A stretch of DNA of 23,255 nt from JBOGJG01 sp050747825 (GTDB lineage Bacteria > Acidobacteriota > UBA6911 > RPQK01 > JBOGJG01), in contig JBOGJG010000120.1 in the NCBI GenBank assembly GCA_050747825.1, forward strand, positions 1 to 23,255, in the 5' to 3' direction. A program made the position numbers and the translations under genes. The notes under the pieces were generated by a model that was not told the DNA's origin, searched no databases, and was given only the letters and a program-made list of their open reading frames with translations. Shown here in pieces: positions 14,241-21,872 of this stretch. The first letter of the stretch is position 1. Each line of letters opens with the position of its first letter.

Positions 14241-15158
14241 ATGAGCAAGTTTTTCGCTCCCTTGCTCGTTATTATTGGCTTTTCGTTGATTCACGGCCCC
14301 CTAGGCTCGGCGGCTGAAAAAGATCAGTTCCCTCCCCGGTTCCGGATCGATGTTGATCTGGTCGTTGTGCGTGTGACCGTCACGGATCCCCTGAACCGCT
14401 ACGTGATTGGCCTCGAGCAGGAGCACTTCAAGCTTTTCGAAGAAAAGATCGAGCAGAATATCATCCATTTCTCCAATGATGATTCGGCGATCAGCGTCGG
14501 AATCATTATGGATGTGAGCGACTCCATGGGCGACAATATTTTGAGCGCCCGCAATTCGGTCGTTCGATTCCTGGAGCAGGGCAACCCCGCCGACGAGTAC
14601 TTTCTCGTCACTTTTAACGACCGCACCACGCTCGTGCAGGATTTCACCTCACGCAGCGAAAACGTTCAGAATCAGATCTCTTTCGCCAATCCCAAAGGGC
14701 GCACGGCATTGTTCGACGCCATCTACTTGGGCCTGGAAAAAATCCGCGAAGGCCGCAACGACAAGAAGGCTCTCATCGTCATAACCGATGGGGAGGATAA
14801 CAGCAGTCGCTACACTTTCAGCGAGGTCAAAGACTTCGTGAAGGAGTCCGACGTGCAGATTTACGTGATTGGAGAACGGGGCGAGATGGGCTACGGGCGC
14901 GGTATTATCAATGAGATCGTCCAACTGACGGGCGGCCGCTCGTTTTTTCCGCACAACTTCAAGCAGTTGGACTACTTCTGCGATTTGATTCACGAGGAGT
15001 TGCGCAATCAGTACATCCTTGGGTATCGATCCAGCGACCGGGACTTCAGCGGCGATTGGAGAAAGATCAAGGTCAGTCTGGACGAGGATACTCTTCCCGA
15101 CGGTATGCCCAAGCTGGCCATTCGAGCCAAAGAAGGGTATATCGCCCCCCGGAAATAG
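14241..15158 (+). CDS. Secreted VWFA-related protein (acidobacterial type), first copy
   Basis: A 305-residue exported protein with a signal peptide (about 1-24). A beta-rich lead-in follows (RIDVDLVVVRVTVTDPLNR ... LEQEHFKLFEEKIEQNI), then a von Willebrand factor A domain. The metal-ion site is complete: Asp91, Ser93 and Ser95 in DVSDSMG, Thr155 in GRTALFDA, and Asp183 in ITDGED. The C-terminus has LRNQYILGYRSSDRDFSGDWRKIKV and KEGYIAPRK. This architecture matches the VWFA-related domain described in Acidobacteria (TIGR03436 type), which is present there in many copies. A metal-dependent protein-binding role in the envelope is inferred. It follows ftsK by 17 bases but has its own promoter, and is followed 12 bases later by a paralog. 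Confidence 0.92.
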   Translation: MSKFFAPLLVIIGFSLIHGPLGSAAEKDQFPPRFRIDVDLVVVRVTVTDPLNRYVIGLEQEHFKLFEEKIEQNIIHFSNDDSAISVGIIMDVSDSMGDNILSARNSVVRFLEQGNPADEYFLVTFNDRTTLVQDFTSRSENVQNQISFANPKGRTALFDAIYLGLEKIREGRNDKKALIVITDGEDNSSRYTFSEVKDFVKESDVQIYVIGERGEMGYGRGIINEIVQLTGGRSFFPHNFKQLDYFCDLIHEELRNQYILGYRSSDRDFSGDWRKIKVSLDEDTLPDGMPKLAIRAKEGYIAPRK

Positions 15159-15170
15159 ATATCGGGTGTT

Positions 15171-16151
15171 ATGAAAAGAGCAACAGGTTTTTTGATAGCG
15201 GCTCTGTGTCTCTCTTTGGCTCTGGCGTTTCAGGCGGATAAGAGCGAGAGAAAAGGGCCGGTCCAGTTTAGTGCCGAGGTGGACCAGGTGGTGATCTACG
15301 CCTCCGTCTACGACTCCGACGGCCAACTGGTTTCGGACCTCAAAGAAGAAGACTTCAAAGTTTACGAGGACAAGACTCTTCAGGACGTCACCTACTTTGG
15401 ACAGGACGACATCGCCTCCACCATCGGACTCGTCATGGATAGAAGCGGCAGCATGCGGGACAAGTGGGATCTGGCAAACCAGGCCGTGCAGCTCTTCCTG
15501 ACCATGAGCCATCCTGAGAATGAGCTATTCTTAATCGGTTTCAATGATGAAGTTGAACCAGTGGAAGAATTCACCCGCGATCCCTACGATATCCGCGACG
15601 CTCTGAACAACATGATCATCTCCGGAGGCACATCTCTCTACGATGCCGTTTACCTCACAGTGGAAGAGGCGGTGCTGGGCGCTGAGCCCAGGAAGGTGGT
15701 GATCGTCTTCACCGACGGCGAAGATAAGGACAGCTACTATACCCATCAGGAGTTGATCGAGAAGATCCAGGAGTCTGAAGTGCAGGTTCATATCGTGGCT
15801 TTTCTGGATTCGGACCTGGAAGACAGCGGTGGTTTTTTCGGCATCTTCAAGTCGGAGAAGAAGAAAATTCAGGAGCAGATCGAGGCAATAGCCTCGAATG
15901 CCGGAGGAAAGGCTTTCTTTCCTGAAGAGATCGAGAAACTGGATGAAGTTTTCGCAGCCATTGCACAGGACCTGCGCAATCAGTACCGGCTGGCCTATGT
16001 TTCAACCAACCCTGCGGAGGATGGCTCCTGGCGGGAGATCGATGTCCTGCTCGAGAATGCGAAGGAACGAGGGCTCAAGATGCGGGCCAAAAAGGGGTAT
16101 TACGCCGAGAAGGGTGAAACAGCGGAAAAAAGGGGGACAGTCACCCCGTGA
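15171..16151 (+). CDS. Secreted VWFA-related protein (acidobacterial type), second copy
   Basis: A 326-residue paralog of the preceding gene with the same plan: signal peptide (about 1-20), beta-rich lead-in (LVSDLKEEDFKVYEDKTLQDV), and a VWFA domain with a complete metal site (Asp90, Ser92, Ser94 in DRSGSMR; Thr154 in GGTSLYDA; Asp182 in FTDGED). It differs by an insertion around DLEDSGGFFGIFKSEKKKIQEQ and by its tail. The usual ending KKGYYAEK is followed by GETAEKRGTVTP, whose last six codons and TGA lie inside the 16127-16173 palindrome. The start has only a weak ribosome site (CGGG) and lies 12 bases after the first copy, so the two are probably co-transcribed. They may form a paired extracytoplasmic binding system; the ligand is unknown. 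Confidence 0.92.
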   Translation: MKRATGFLIAALCLSLALAFQADKSERKGPVQFSAEVDQVVIYASVYDSDGQLVSDLKEEDFKVYEDKTLQDVTYFGQDDIASTIGLVMDRSGSMRDKWDLANQAVQLFLTMSHPENELFLIGFNDEVEPVEEFTRDPYDIRDALNNMIISGGTSLYDAVYLTVEEAVLGAEPRKVVIVFTDGEDKDSYYTHQELIEKIQESEVQVHIVAFLDSDLEDSGGFFGIFKSEKKKIQEQIEAIASNAGGKAFFPEEIEKLDEVFAAIAQDLRNQYRLAYVSTNPAEDGSWREIDVLLENAKERGLKMRAKKGYYAEKGETAEKRGTVTP

Positions 16152-16173
16152 CGGAGTGACTGTCCCCCTTTTT
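16127..16173 (+). terminator. 18-base perfect palindrome; terminator overlapping the VWFA gene end
   Basis: The left arm (16127-16144: A5, G5, ACAGTCAC) is perfectly complementary to the right arm (16156-16173: GTGACTGT, C5, T5) around an 11-base loop. The A-tract before and T-tract after the stem make it a convincing bidirectional intrinsic terminator. The TGA of the second VWFA gene (16149-16151) lies in the loop. Its core (GGGGACAGTCAC and complement) resembles REP-type palindromes linked to RAYT transposases, though no transposase is present here. Confidence 0.85.
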
Positions 16174-16189
16174 CTTTCGAAACTTTCGC

Positions 16190-16218
16190 GTGACGTTCGC
16201 GTTTTTCGCGGCTAAAAT
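16190..16218 (+). promoter_or_regulatory. Promoter for ilvE-pilT-alaS
   Basis: GTGACG (16190-16195), a 17-base spacer and TAAAAT (16213-16218) fit a sigma70-type promoter directly after the terminator. The -10 ends eight bases before the ilvE ATG and no ribosome site follows, so the transcript would begin about two bases before the start codon. Confidence 0.55.
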
Positions 16219-16226
16219 TGTGACCA

Positions 16227-17174
16227 ATGAGTACTCTTAAAGCAGATTTGATCTGGCGCAACGGCGAACTGATCGACTGGGATCAGGCCACCGTGCACGT
16301 CCTCTCCCATGCTCTCCATTATGGGTCCTCCTGGTTTGAAGGAATCCGCTGCTACGAAACCTCGCGCGGTTCGGAAGTATTCCGGCTCAGCGAACATGTG
16401 CAGCGCCTGTTTGACTCATGCAAGATTTACCGTACCGAAGTCCCATTCTCGCCCCAGGAGATTCATGACGCCGCGCTGGAAACCATACGAGCCAACCGGC
16501 TCCAGCACTGCTATATCCGTCCCCTGGTTTTTCGAGGCGCCGGCACCATGGGAGTCAATCCTCTGAAAGCTCCAGTCGAAGTCTGTATCGTGGTTTTCGA
16601 ATGGGGACGCTATCTGGGTGAGGAGGCTGTGGAAGAAGGTGTGGACGTTTGCGTGTCCAGTTGGACTCGCGCCGCGCCCAACACTTTTCCCACGCTGGCC
16701 AAGGCAGGCGCCAACTACAGCAATAGCGGCCTCATCAAAATGGAGGCCACTCTCAACGGATTTGCCGAGGGGATTGCTCTGGATTCCTTCGGCTTTATCA
16801 GCGAGGGAAGCGGCGAAAACGTGTTCCTGGTACGAAATGGACGGTTGTATACCCCCCCTATGAACAGTGCTATTTTGCCTGGAATCACCCGTCACAGCGT
16901 CATCACGCTGGCCGAAGATCTGGGCTATGAAGTCAGCGAGCAGAATATCCCGCGCGAGATGCTTTACATTGCCGATGAGATCTTTCTCACCGGCACGGCT
17001 GCTGAAGTCACTCCCGTGCGCTCTGTGGATCATATCGTAATTGGTCTCGGTCGCCGGGGAGCGGTCACCACTGAAATTCAAAAGGCTTTCTTTGACTATG
17101 TCACAGGGGAGACTGAAGACCGCCACGGATGGATGACCGGGGTTTATTCGGAGACTCGGCAGCCCGCCACTTGA
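16227..17174 (+). CDS. ilvE: Branched-chain amino acid aminotransferase
   Basis: A 315-residue PLP-dependent fold-type IV aminotransferase for the last step of valine, leucine and isoleucine synthesis, using glutamate as amino donor. The catalytic lysine is expected at Lys159 in LAKAGANYSNS. Other hallmarks are HALHYGSSWFEGIRCY near the N-terminus, EGIALDSFGFISEGSGENVF, LPGITRHSVITLA, and the C-terminal FLTGTAAEVTPVRSVD and YVTGETEDRHGW. Length and ends match the family. A D-amino-acid transaminase or aminodeoxychorismate lyase is less likely given the ISEGSGENVF and TGTAAEVTPVRSVD motifs. It is cytoplasmic. It begins a run in which pilT starts four bases after its stop, and is preceded by its own promoter. 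Confidence 0.95.
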   Translation: MSTLKADLIWRNGELIDWDQATVHVLSHALHYGSSWFEGIRCYETSRGSEVFRLSEHVQRLFDSCKIYRTEVPFSPQEIHDAALETIRANRLQHCYIRPLVFRGAGTMGVNPLKAPVEVCIVVFEWGRYLGEEAVEEGVDVCVSSWTRAAPNTFPTLAKAGANYSNSGLIKMEATLNGFAEGIALDSFGFISEGSGENVFLVRNGRLYTPPMNSAILPGITRHSVITLAEDLGYEVSEQNIPREMLYIADEIFLTGTAAEVTPVRSVDHIVIGLGRRGAVTTEIQKAFFDYVTGETEDRHGWMTGVYSETRQPAT

Positions 17175-17178
17175 AGCA

Positions 17179-18270
17179 ATGATCGATCTCAAGACGCTCC
17201 TGCGGACGGCCATGGAGAAGCAGGCCTCCGACCTTCACATCAAGATGGGATCTGCTCCTCATATCCGGGTGAACGGGGAGTTGGCGCCGGTCGATTCAAT
17301 CCCTCCCAGCACCAAGGCCGAGACACTGGACCTGGCTCAGCATCTGCTGAACGCAAGACAACGAGAGATTCTGGCCGAAAAATCGGAAGTCGATCTCTCC
17401 TTTGGAGTCGAAGGCCTGGGCCGGTTCCGCGTCGCGCTTTTTCATCAGCGCGGATCGATTTCCATGGTCTTTCGCCTGATCCCCGATGAGGTCTTGTCGC
17501 TGCAAGCGCTTCAGCTTCCGGAGGTTTTGACCGAGATTGCCGGCGAGAGGCGAGGCTTGATCCTGGTCACGGGTACCACGGGCAGCGGCAAGTCCACGAC
17601 GCTCGCCTCCATGATCAATCACATCAATAAGACCCGCAGATCTCACGTCATCACTATTGAAGATCCAATCGAGTTTTTGATGCGGGACAACCTGGCGTTC
17701 ATCAGCCAGCGGGAAGTCGCCATCGACACCAGCAGTTTCGCGTCCGCTCTGCGCTCGGCCCTGCGCCAGGATCCCGACGTGATCATGGTGGGCGAGATGC
17801 GCGACCTGGAAACGGTTCAAATCGCCATGCAGGCGGCTGAGACGGGCCATCTGGTTATGAGCACGCTGCATACGACCGACGCTATTGAAACCGTTCACCG
17901 CATTATCTCCGTTTTCCCCACTCACCAGCAGCACGATATACGTCTGCAGTTAGCCTCAGTGCTGAACGCCATCATCTCCATGCGCTTGATTCGAAGCTCG
18001 ATTTCCGGGGGGCGCATTCCGGCAGTGGAAATCCTGCGCAACACGGAACTGGTGCGTTCGCTCATCAGCCAGGCCGAGAGAACCAAGGAAATCAAACACG
18101 CTCTGGAAACCGGCGGCACGCAGTACGGCATGCAATCCTTCGATCAATCTATTTTTGAGCACCATCAGAAAGGCGTGATCAGCACGGAAGACGCTCTCCA
18201 AAATGCGACCTCGCCTCAGGATCTGAAACTTCGCATTCAGGGTATCGTCAGTTCCTCTGACGAGGCGTAA
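17179..18270 (+). CDS. pilT: Type IV pilus retraction ATPase PilT/PilU
   Basis: A 363-residue hexameric secretion-type ATPase that powers pilus retraction for twitching motility. The N-terminal PAS-like domain contains KQASDLHIKMGSAPHIRVNG. The ATPase core has Walker A TGTTGSGKST (131-140), the Asp box HVITIEDPIEF, Walker B DPDVIMVGEMRD (199-209) and the His box GHLVMSTLHT (223-232). The C-terminal segment runs from ILRNTELVRSLIS to GMQSFDQSIF. The canonical PilT AIRNLIRE motif is altered here (LVRSLISQ), so a PilU-like paralog is possible. No other pilus gene is nearby; being placed between ilvE and alaS shows pilus genes are scattered in this genome. The start lies four bases after ilvE with little ribosome site, suggesting coupled translation. 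Confidence 0.92.
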   Translation: MIDLKTLLRTAMEKQASDLHIKMGSAPHIRVNGELAPVDSIPPSTKAETLDLAQHLLNARQREILAEKSEVDLSFGVEGLGRFRVALFHQRGSISMVFRLIPDEVLSLQALQLPEVLTEIAGERRGLILVTGTTGSGKSTTLASMINHINKTRRSHVITIEDPIEFLMRDNLAFISQREVAIDTSSFASALRSALRQDPDVIMVGEMRDLETVQIAMQAAETGHLVMSTLHTTDAIETVHRIISVFPTHQQHDIRLQLASVLNAIISMRLIRSSISGGRIPAVEILRNTELVRSLISQAERTKEIKHALETGGTQYGMQSFDQSIFEHHQKGVISTEDALQNATSPQDLKLRIQGIVSSSDEA

Positions 18271-18273
18271 GTG

Positions 18274-20910
18274 ATGAAGACTGCAAACGAAGTTCGCGAA
18301 GCATTCTTGAACTATTTCGAGGAGAGAGGACACCGGCGCGTCAAGAGCAGTTCGCTGGTCCCGCAAAACGATCCAACTCTGCTTTTCACCAACGCGGGTA
18401 TGAACCAGTTCAAGGATGTATTCCTGGGAATGGAAATGCGCGATTACAAGCGCGCCGCCAGCAGCCAGAAGTGCATGCGGGTCAGCGGTAAACATAATGA
18501 CCTGGAGACCGTCGGCCGGACAGCCCGCCACCATACGTTCTTCGAAATGCTGGGAAATTTCTCCTTTGGCGATTACTTCAAAAAGGAGGCCATCGAGTTC
18601 GCCTGGGAGCTGTGTACCGGAGTCTACGGCCTGTCGCCCGAACGCCTGGTCGTGACGGTGTTCCGCGAAGACGATGATGCCTACCGGCTCTGGAAGGAAC
18701 ATATTGGCGTTCCCGAGGGACGCCTCTTCAGGATGGGCGAGGAGGAAAACTTTTGGGCCATGGGGGAGACCGGCCCCTGCGGTCCCTGCTCTGAACTGCA
18801 TTATGATATGGGGGACAGCTCTCACACAGGCTACAGCTTCGAGAGCGATCCAGACCGCTTCACCGAAATCTGGAATCTTGTCTTCATGCAGTTCAATCGG
18901 GATAGCTCGGGACAGATGAAGCCTCTTCCCTCGCCTTCCATCGACACGGGCATGGGACTGGAGCGAATCGCCTGCGTGCTGCAGGACGTGAAGAGTAATT
19001 ACGAGACCGATCTGTTTCGCCCGATTATCGATGAAGCCAGCCGGCTGACGGGCGTGGCTTATGGGCAGGATGAAAGCCGAGATGTCAGCCTGCGCATCCT
19101 GGCTGACCACAGCCGCTCCTGCGCTTTTCTTGTCCATGACGGTATTGTGCCCGGGAATGAAGGGCGCGGTTACGTATTGAGGAAAATTCTGCGCCGCGCC
19201 ATCAGGCACGGCAAGATGCTGAGGCAGACCGAGCCATTTATCTTTACGCTGACCTCGCTGGTTGCCCAGCTCATGAAAGATGCCTACCCGGAACTCGAGA
19301 ACAGCCGCGAATATGCGGCCAAAATCGTCAAGCATGAGGAAGAGAAATTCAGCGCCACCCTGACTTGCGGCCTGCAGTTGCTGGATGAAATTATTGAGAA
19401 GGTCGGCAAACAGGGGCAGCCGCTGCTTCCGGGCAGCGAGCTTTTCCGGCTCTATGACACCTACGGTTTTCCCCTGGACCTGGTTCGGGAGATTGCCCAA
19501 GAACGCCGCCTTCAGATTGACGAACGGGGCTTTGAGCAGGAACTGCAAAAGCAGCGCGAGCGGGCCAGGGCCAGTTGGAAGGGCGGCGAGAAGTCCGTAA
19601 AGAAAATCTATCAGGAACTCGCCAGCCGTGGATTGGACACTCAGTTTACCGGGTATGACCGAATTTCCGACCTTCCCGGCCAGGTTTTGGCCATCGTCAA
19701 GGGGGAGGACACCGTGGAGGAACTGCGGGAGGGAGAGACCGGAGAGGTCATCCTGGATCAGACGCCGTTTTACGCGGAGTCGGGCGGGCAGGTCGGCGAT
19801 AGGGGAACCCTGATCAGTGAGAGCGTCCATGCCCGCGTAGAAGACGTCTACGGCCCGCTAACAGGATTGCGGCTGCACAAGGTGACGGTCCAGCAGGGAG
19901 TTCTGCGTGTGGGTGACCGCGTCTCCTCGAACGTGTTTTCTGAAGAGCGCCAGGCTACGGCCCGCAGCCATACGGTGACGCACCTGTTGCACGCCGCCTT
20001 GCGCGAAGTGCTGGGTGAGCATGTGAAACAGGCCGGATCCCTGGTGGCGCCTGACCGGACCCGCTTCGACTTCAGCCATTACAAATCCCTGACTGCAGAT
20101 GAGATTCAGGAGATCGAGGAGATGGTCAATCGCAAGATCAGGGAGAACATCCAGGTCCAGACCGAAATCCGTGATCTCGAAAGCGCTCTACAACAAGGCG
20201 CCATGGCCCTCTTTGGAGAAAAATATCAGCAGAATGTCCGGGTCGTGACGATCCCGGGATTCAGCCAAGAATTGTGCGGCGGGACTCACGTCAGCCGCAG
20301 CGGAGACATTTCCCTGTTCAAGATCGTGAACGAAAGCAGTATCTCGGCCGGCGTGCGGCGCGTGGAGGCGATTACCGGCGAGAGGGCTTTAAAACGCTTC
20401 CTAAAGGACGAGGCTCTGGTGGACAGTCTCTCCGGAGAACTTCATGTAGGCCGGGAAGATCTGGTCGGCGCCATTGCCAAGATCAGCCGGGAATTAAAGG
20501 AAGCCAATAAGCAGATCGAGCAGCTTCAGCTTAAACTGGCTCAAAAGCAGACCGGTGATGTACTGGCTGAGGCACGTGAGATCGCCGGCATTCGCGTTCT
20601 CTCGCAGAGAGTCGAGAACCTGGATCGCAACGCTTTGCGCTCCCTGGCCGATCAGCTCAAGAATAAGCTGAAGTCGGGTGTGGTGGTGCTGGGCATGCCT
20701 TTTGACGGTAAGGCCAGCCTGGTGGCCATGGTGAGCTCCGACCTCACAGACAGAATCAAAGCTGACGAGCTGATCCGGAGAATCGCCCCCCTGATCGGCG
20801 GAGGCGGCGGCGGAAAAGCCGATTGGGCCGAAGCCGGGGGAAAAGATCCCGCGCGCCTGGATGAAGCGCTGGAAGAGACGTATCGAGTGGTGGAGGAAGC
20901 ATTGAGCTGA
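18274..20910 (+). CDS. alaS: Alanyl-tRNA synthetase
   Basis: An 878-residue full-length enzyme that charges tRNA-Ala and edits mischarged Ser or Gly. The catalytic domain shows LFTNAGMNQFKDVFLG, KCMRVSGKHNDLETVGRTARHHTFFEMLGNFSFGDYFK (about 67-103) and DTGMGLERI. The editing domain has His566-x3-His570 (SHTVTHLLH) and Cys668-x3-His672 (CGGTH), the zinc set. A coiled-coil stretch (about 730-765) leads to the C-Ala domain with a GGGGGGKADWAEAGGKDP signature. GTG at 18271 and ATG at 18274 are both possible starts; GAGG at 18262-18265 is better spaced for ATG. It follows the pilT stop almost directly. It is cytoplasmic. Confidence 0.97.
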   Translation: MKTANEVREAFLNYFEERGHRRVKSSSLVPQNDPTLLFTNAGMNQFKDVFLGMEMRDYKRAASSQKCMRVSGKHNDLETVGRTARHHTFFEMLGNFSFGDYFKKEAIEFAWELCTGVYGLSPERLVVTVFREDDDAYRLWKEHIGVPEGRLFRMGEEENFWAMGETGPCGPCSELHYDMGDSSHTGYSFESDPDRFTEIWNLVFMQFNRDSSGQMKPLPSPSIDTGMGLERIACVLQDVKSNYETDLFRPIIDEASRLTGVAYGQDESRDVSLRILADHSRSCAFLVHDGIVPGNEGRGYVLRKILRRAIRHGKMLRQTEPFIFTLTSLVAQLMKDAYPELENSREYAAKIVKHEEEKFSATLTCGLQLLDEIIEKVGKQGQPLLPGSELFRLYDTYGFPLDLVREIAQERRLQIDERGFEQELQKQRERARASWKGGEKSVKKIYQELASRGLDTQFTGYDRISDLPGQVLAIVKGEDTVEELREGETGEVILDQTPFYAESGGQVGDRGTLISESVHARVEDVYGPLTGLRLHKVTVQQGVLRVGDRVSSNVFSEERQATARSHTVTHLLHAALREVLGEHVKQAGSLVAPDRTRFDFSHYKSLTADEIQEIEEMVNRKIRENIQVQTEIRDLESALQQGAMALFGEKYQQNVRVVTIPGFSQELCGGTHVSRSGDISLFKIVNESSISAGVRRVEAITGERALKRFLKDEALVDSLSGELHVGREDLVGAIAKISRELKEANKQIEQLQLKLAQKQTGDVLAEAREIAGIRVLSQRVENLDRNALRSLADQLKNKLKSGVVVLGMPFDGKASLVAMVSSDLTDRIKADELIRRIAPLIGGGGGGKADWAEAGGKDPARLDEALEETYRVVEEALS

Positions 20911-20915
20911 GGCTT

Positions 20916-20980
20916 CAAGTTCCAAGTCCAAACTCGAACCCTCTCGTTAGAGCACGCTCATCACTTGGAATTTGAACTTG
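20916..20980. repeat. Inverted period-7 repeat downstream of alaS
   Basis: The left arm (20916-20931, CAAGTTC CAAGTCC AA) pairs with the right arm (20965-20980, TTGGAATTTGAACTTG) at 14 of 16 positions across a 33-base loop. It starts five bases after the alaS stop. Word length, arm length and number of mismatches match the rnj-ftsK element, although the base sequence differs. It has no T-tract of its own, so 3' protection or a mobile repeat is more likely than a standard terminator. Confidence 0.6.
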
Positions 20981-21003
20981 GTGACCCCCCGCACATCGAC
21001 TTT

Positions 21004-21031
21004 TTGACAAAGTGTGGCATCCTAGTACTTT
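21004..21031 (+). promoter_or_regulatory. Promoter for the lytic transglycosylase gene
   Basis: A perfect TTGACA (21004-21009) is followed after 16 bases by TACTTT (21026-21031); an overlapping TAGTAC (21023-21028) is the alternative -10. Either would start transcription at or very near the ATG at 21036, and no ribosome site is present. Confidence 0.45.
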
Positions 21032-21035
21032 GATA

Positions 21036-21713
21036 ATGCGGATTCTTCTTTTAATTTGCCTGTTTTTTAGCCCGGTCGCTCTGGGCGGACGCATCGAATC
21101 CTATGTGGGCCAGGATGGAATTAAGGTCTTTACCAACCTAGGGACGGACCGCCGGGCGGAAGGTCCATCATCTCCGTCCCATTTGGACCAGTTCTCTTTC
21201 CCTGGGGCCGAGGCCGATAGCTACGATTACTCCCCTTTAATCCAGGAAATCGCCCAACGTTATGGCGTGGATGATAATCTGGTCAAAGCCATCATCACAG
21301 TGGAAAGCGATTTTGATCACCTGGCCATCTCTCCCAAGAACTGTAAAGGGTTGATGCAACTGCATCCGGATACTGCAAGGCGCTTCGGTGTGATGGATGT
21401 CTTTGACCCGGTAGAGAACATCGAAGGCGGAGTCAAGTATCTTCAATTTCTCATGAATCACTTCAACAACGAGCTTCCGCTGGTTCTGGCCGCCTATAAT
21501 GCCGGCGAAAATGCCGTGAAGCGATATCAGGGTATCCCCCCCTACCGGGAGACTCAGGCCTATGTTCAGAAGGTTACGGCTCTTTATGATGTGAGTGATG
21601 CAGGTGAGGGCTTGCCGGAGCCGACGCGCCAAAGCCCTCGCATTGAGCGCCTGGTCACTCCGGAGGGCCGTGTCATCTTTACCAATGTCCCCGCAGAAGT
21701 GTCCCTGAACTAA
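21036..21713 (+). CDS. Secreted soluble lytic murein transglycosylase (SLT family)
   Basis: A 225-residue exported enzyme that cleaves peptidoglycan glycan strands to form 1,6-anhydro ends. A signal peptide (about 1-18, ending in VALGG) is followed by the SLT domain (about 62-185). The catalytic residue is Glu90 in TVESDFD. The supporting motifs are GLMQL (105-109), AAYNAGENAV (152-161) and the IPPYRETQAYVQKV ending. On each side lies a short DUF4124-like strand pair: RIESYVGQDGIKVFTN at 19-34 and RIERLVTPEGRVIFTN at 202-217. I use the ATG at 21036 because it leads straight into the signal peptide; an in-frame GTG at 21012 would place the promoter inside the coding sequence. Candidates for its role are cell-wall turnover, or opening the wall for pilus or secretion machinery. 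Confidence 0.93.
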   Translation: MRILLLICLFFSPVALGGRIESYVGQDGIKVFTNLGTDRRAEGPSSPSHLDQFSFPGAEADSYDYSPLIQEIAQRYGVDDNLVKAIITVESDFDHLAISPKNCKGLMQLHPDTARRFGVMDVFDPVENIEGGVKYLQFLMNHFNNELPLVLAAYNAGENAVKRYQGIPPYRETQAYVQKVTALYDVSDAGEGLPEPTRQSPRIERLVTPEGRVIFTNVPAEVSLN

Positions 21714-21759
21714 ATAAATAGAGGGAATCGCGCTGTAGGGAGAGCCAATCATAGCGGGG

Positions 21760-21785
21760 CTTTTGGGAGTCGCCAAAAGATTTTT
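21760..21785 (+). terminator. Intrinsic terminator after the transglycosylase gene
   Basis: CTTTTGG (21760-21766) pairs with CCAAAAG (21773-21779) across a six-base loop, followed by A and five T (21781-21785). The stem has only three GC pairs, so termination may be moderate. It lies about 46 bases after the stop codon. Confidence 0.5.
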
Positions 21786-21872
21786 ACCCCACAGTTTGGC
21801 TGTAAGTGTCTGAAAAATGGGGTTGCGAGGGGGTGAAAACGCACGGCCTCCAGCGGGATGGCGCGCAGGCGG
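21786..21872. other. Intergenic, no feature recognised
   Basis: This stretch lies between the transglycosylase terminator and the end of the VanZ-like remnant. It holds G-runs but no gene, RNA or clear repeat that I can support. Together with the remnant and 22201-22283, it makes 570 bases (21714-22283) without an intact gene. Confidence 0.4.

Noticed and set aside
17956..19830. A 624-codon open frame on the minus strand, opposite pilT and alaS
   Set aside because: It is antisense to two clearly conserved genes, has no recognisable domain, and arises from the codon bias of alaS on the opposite strand.
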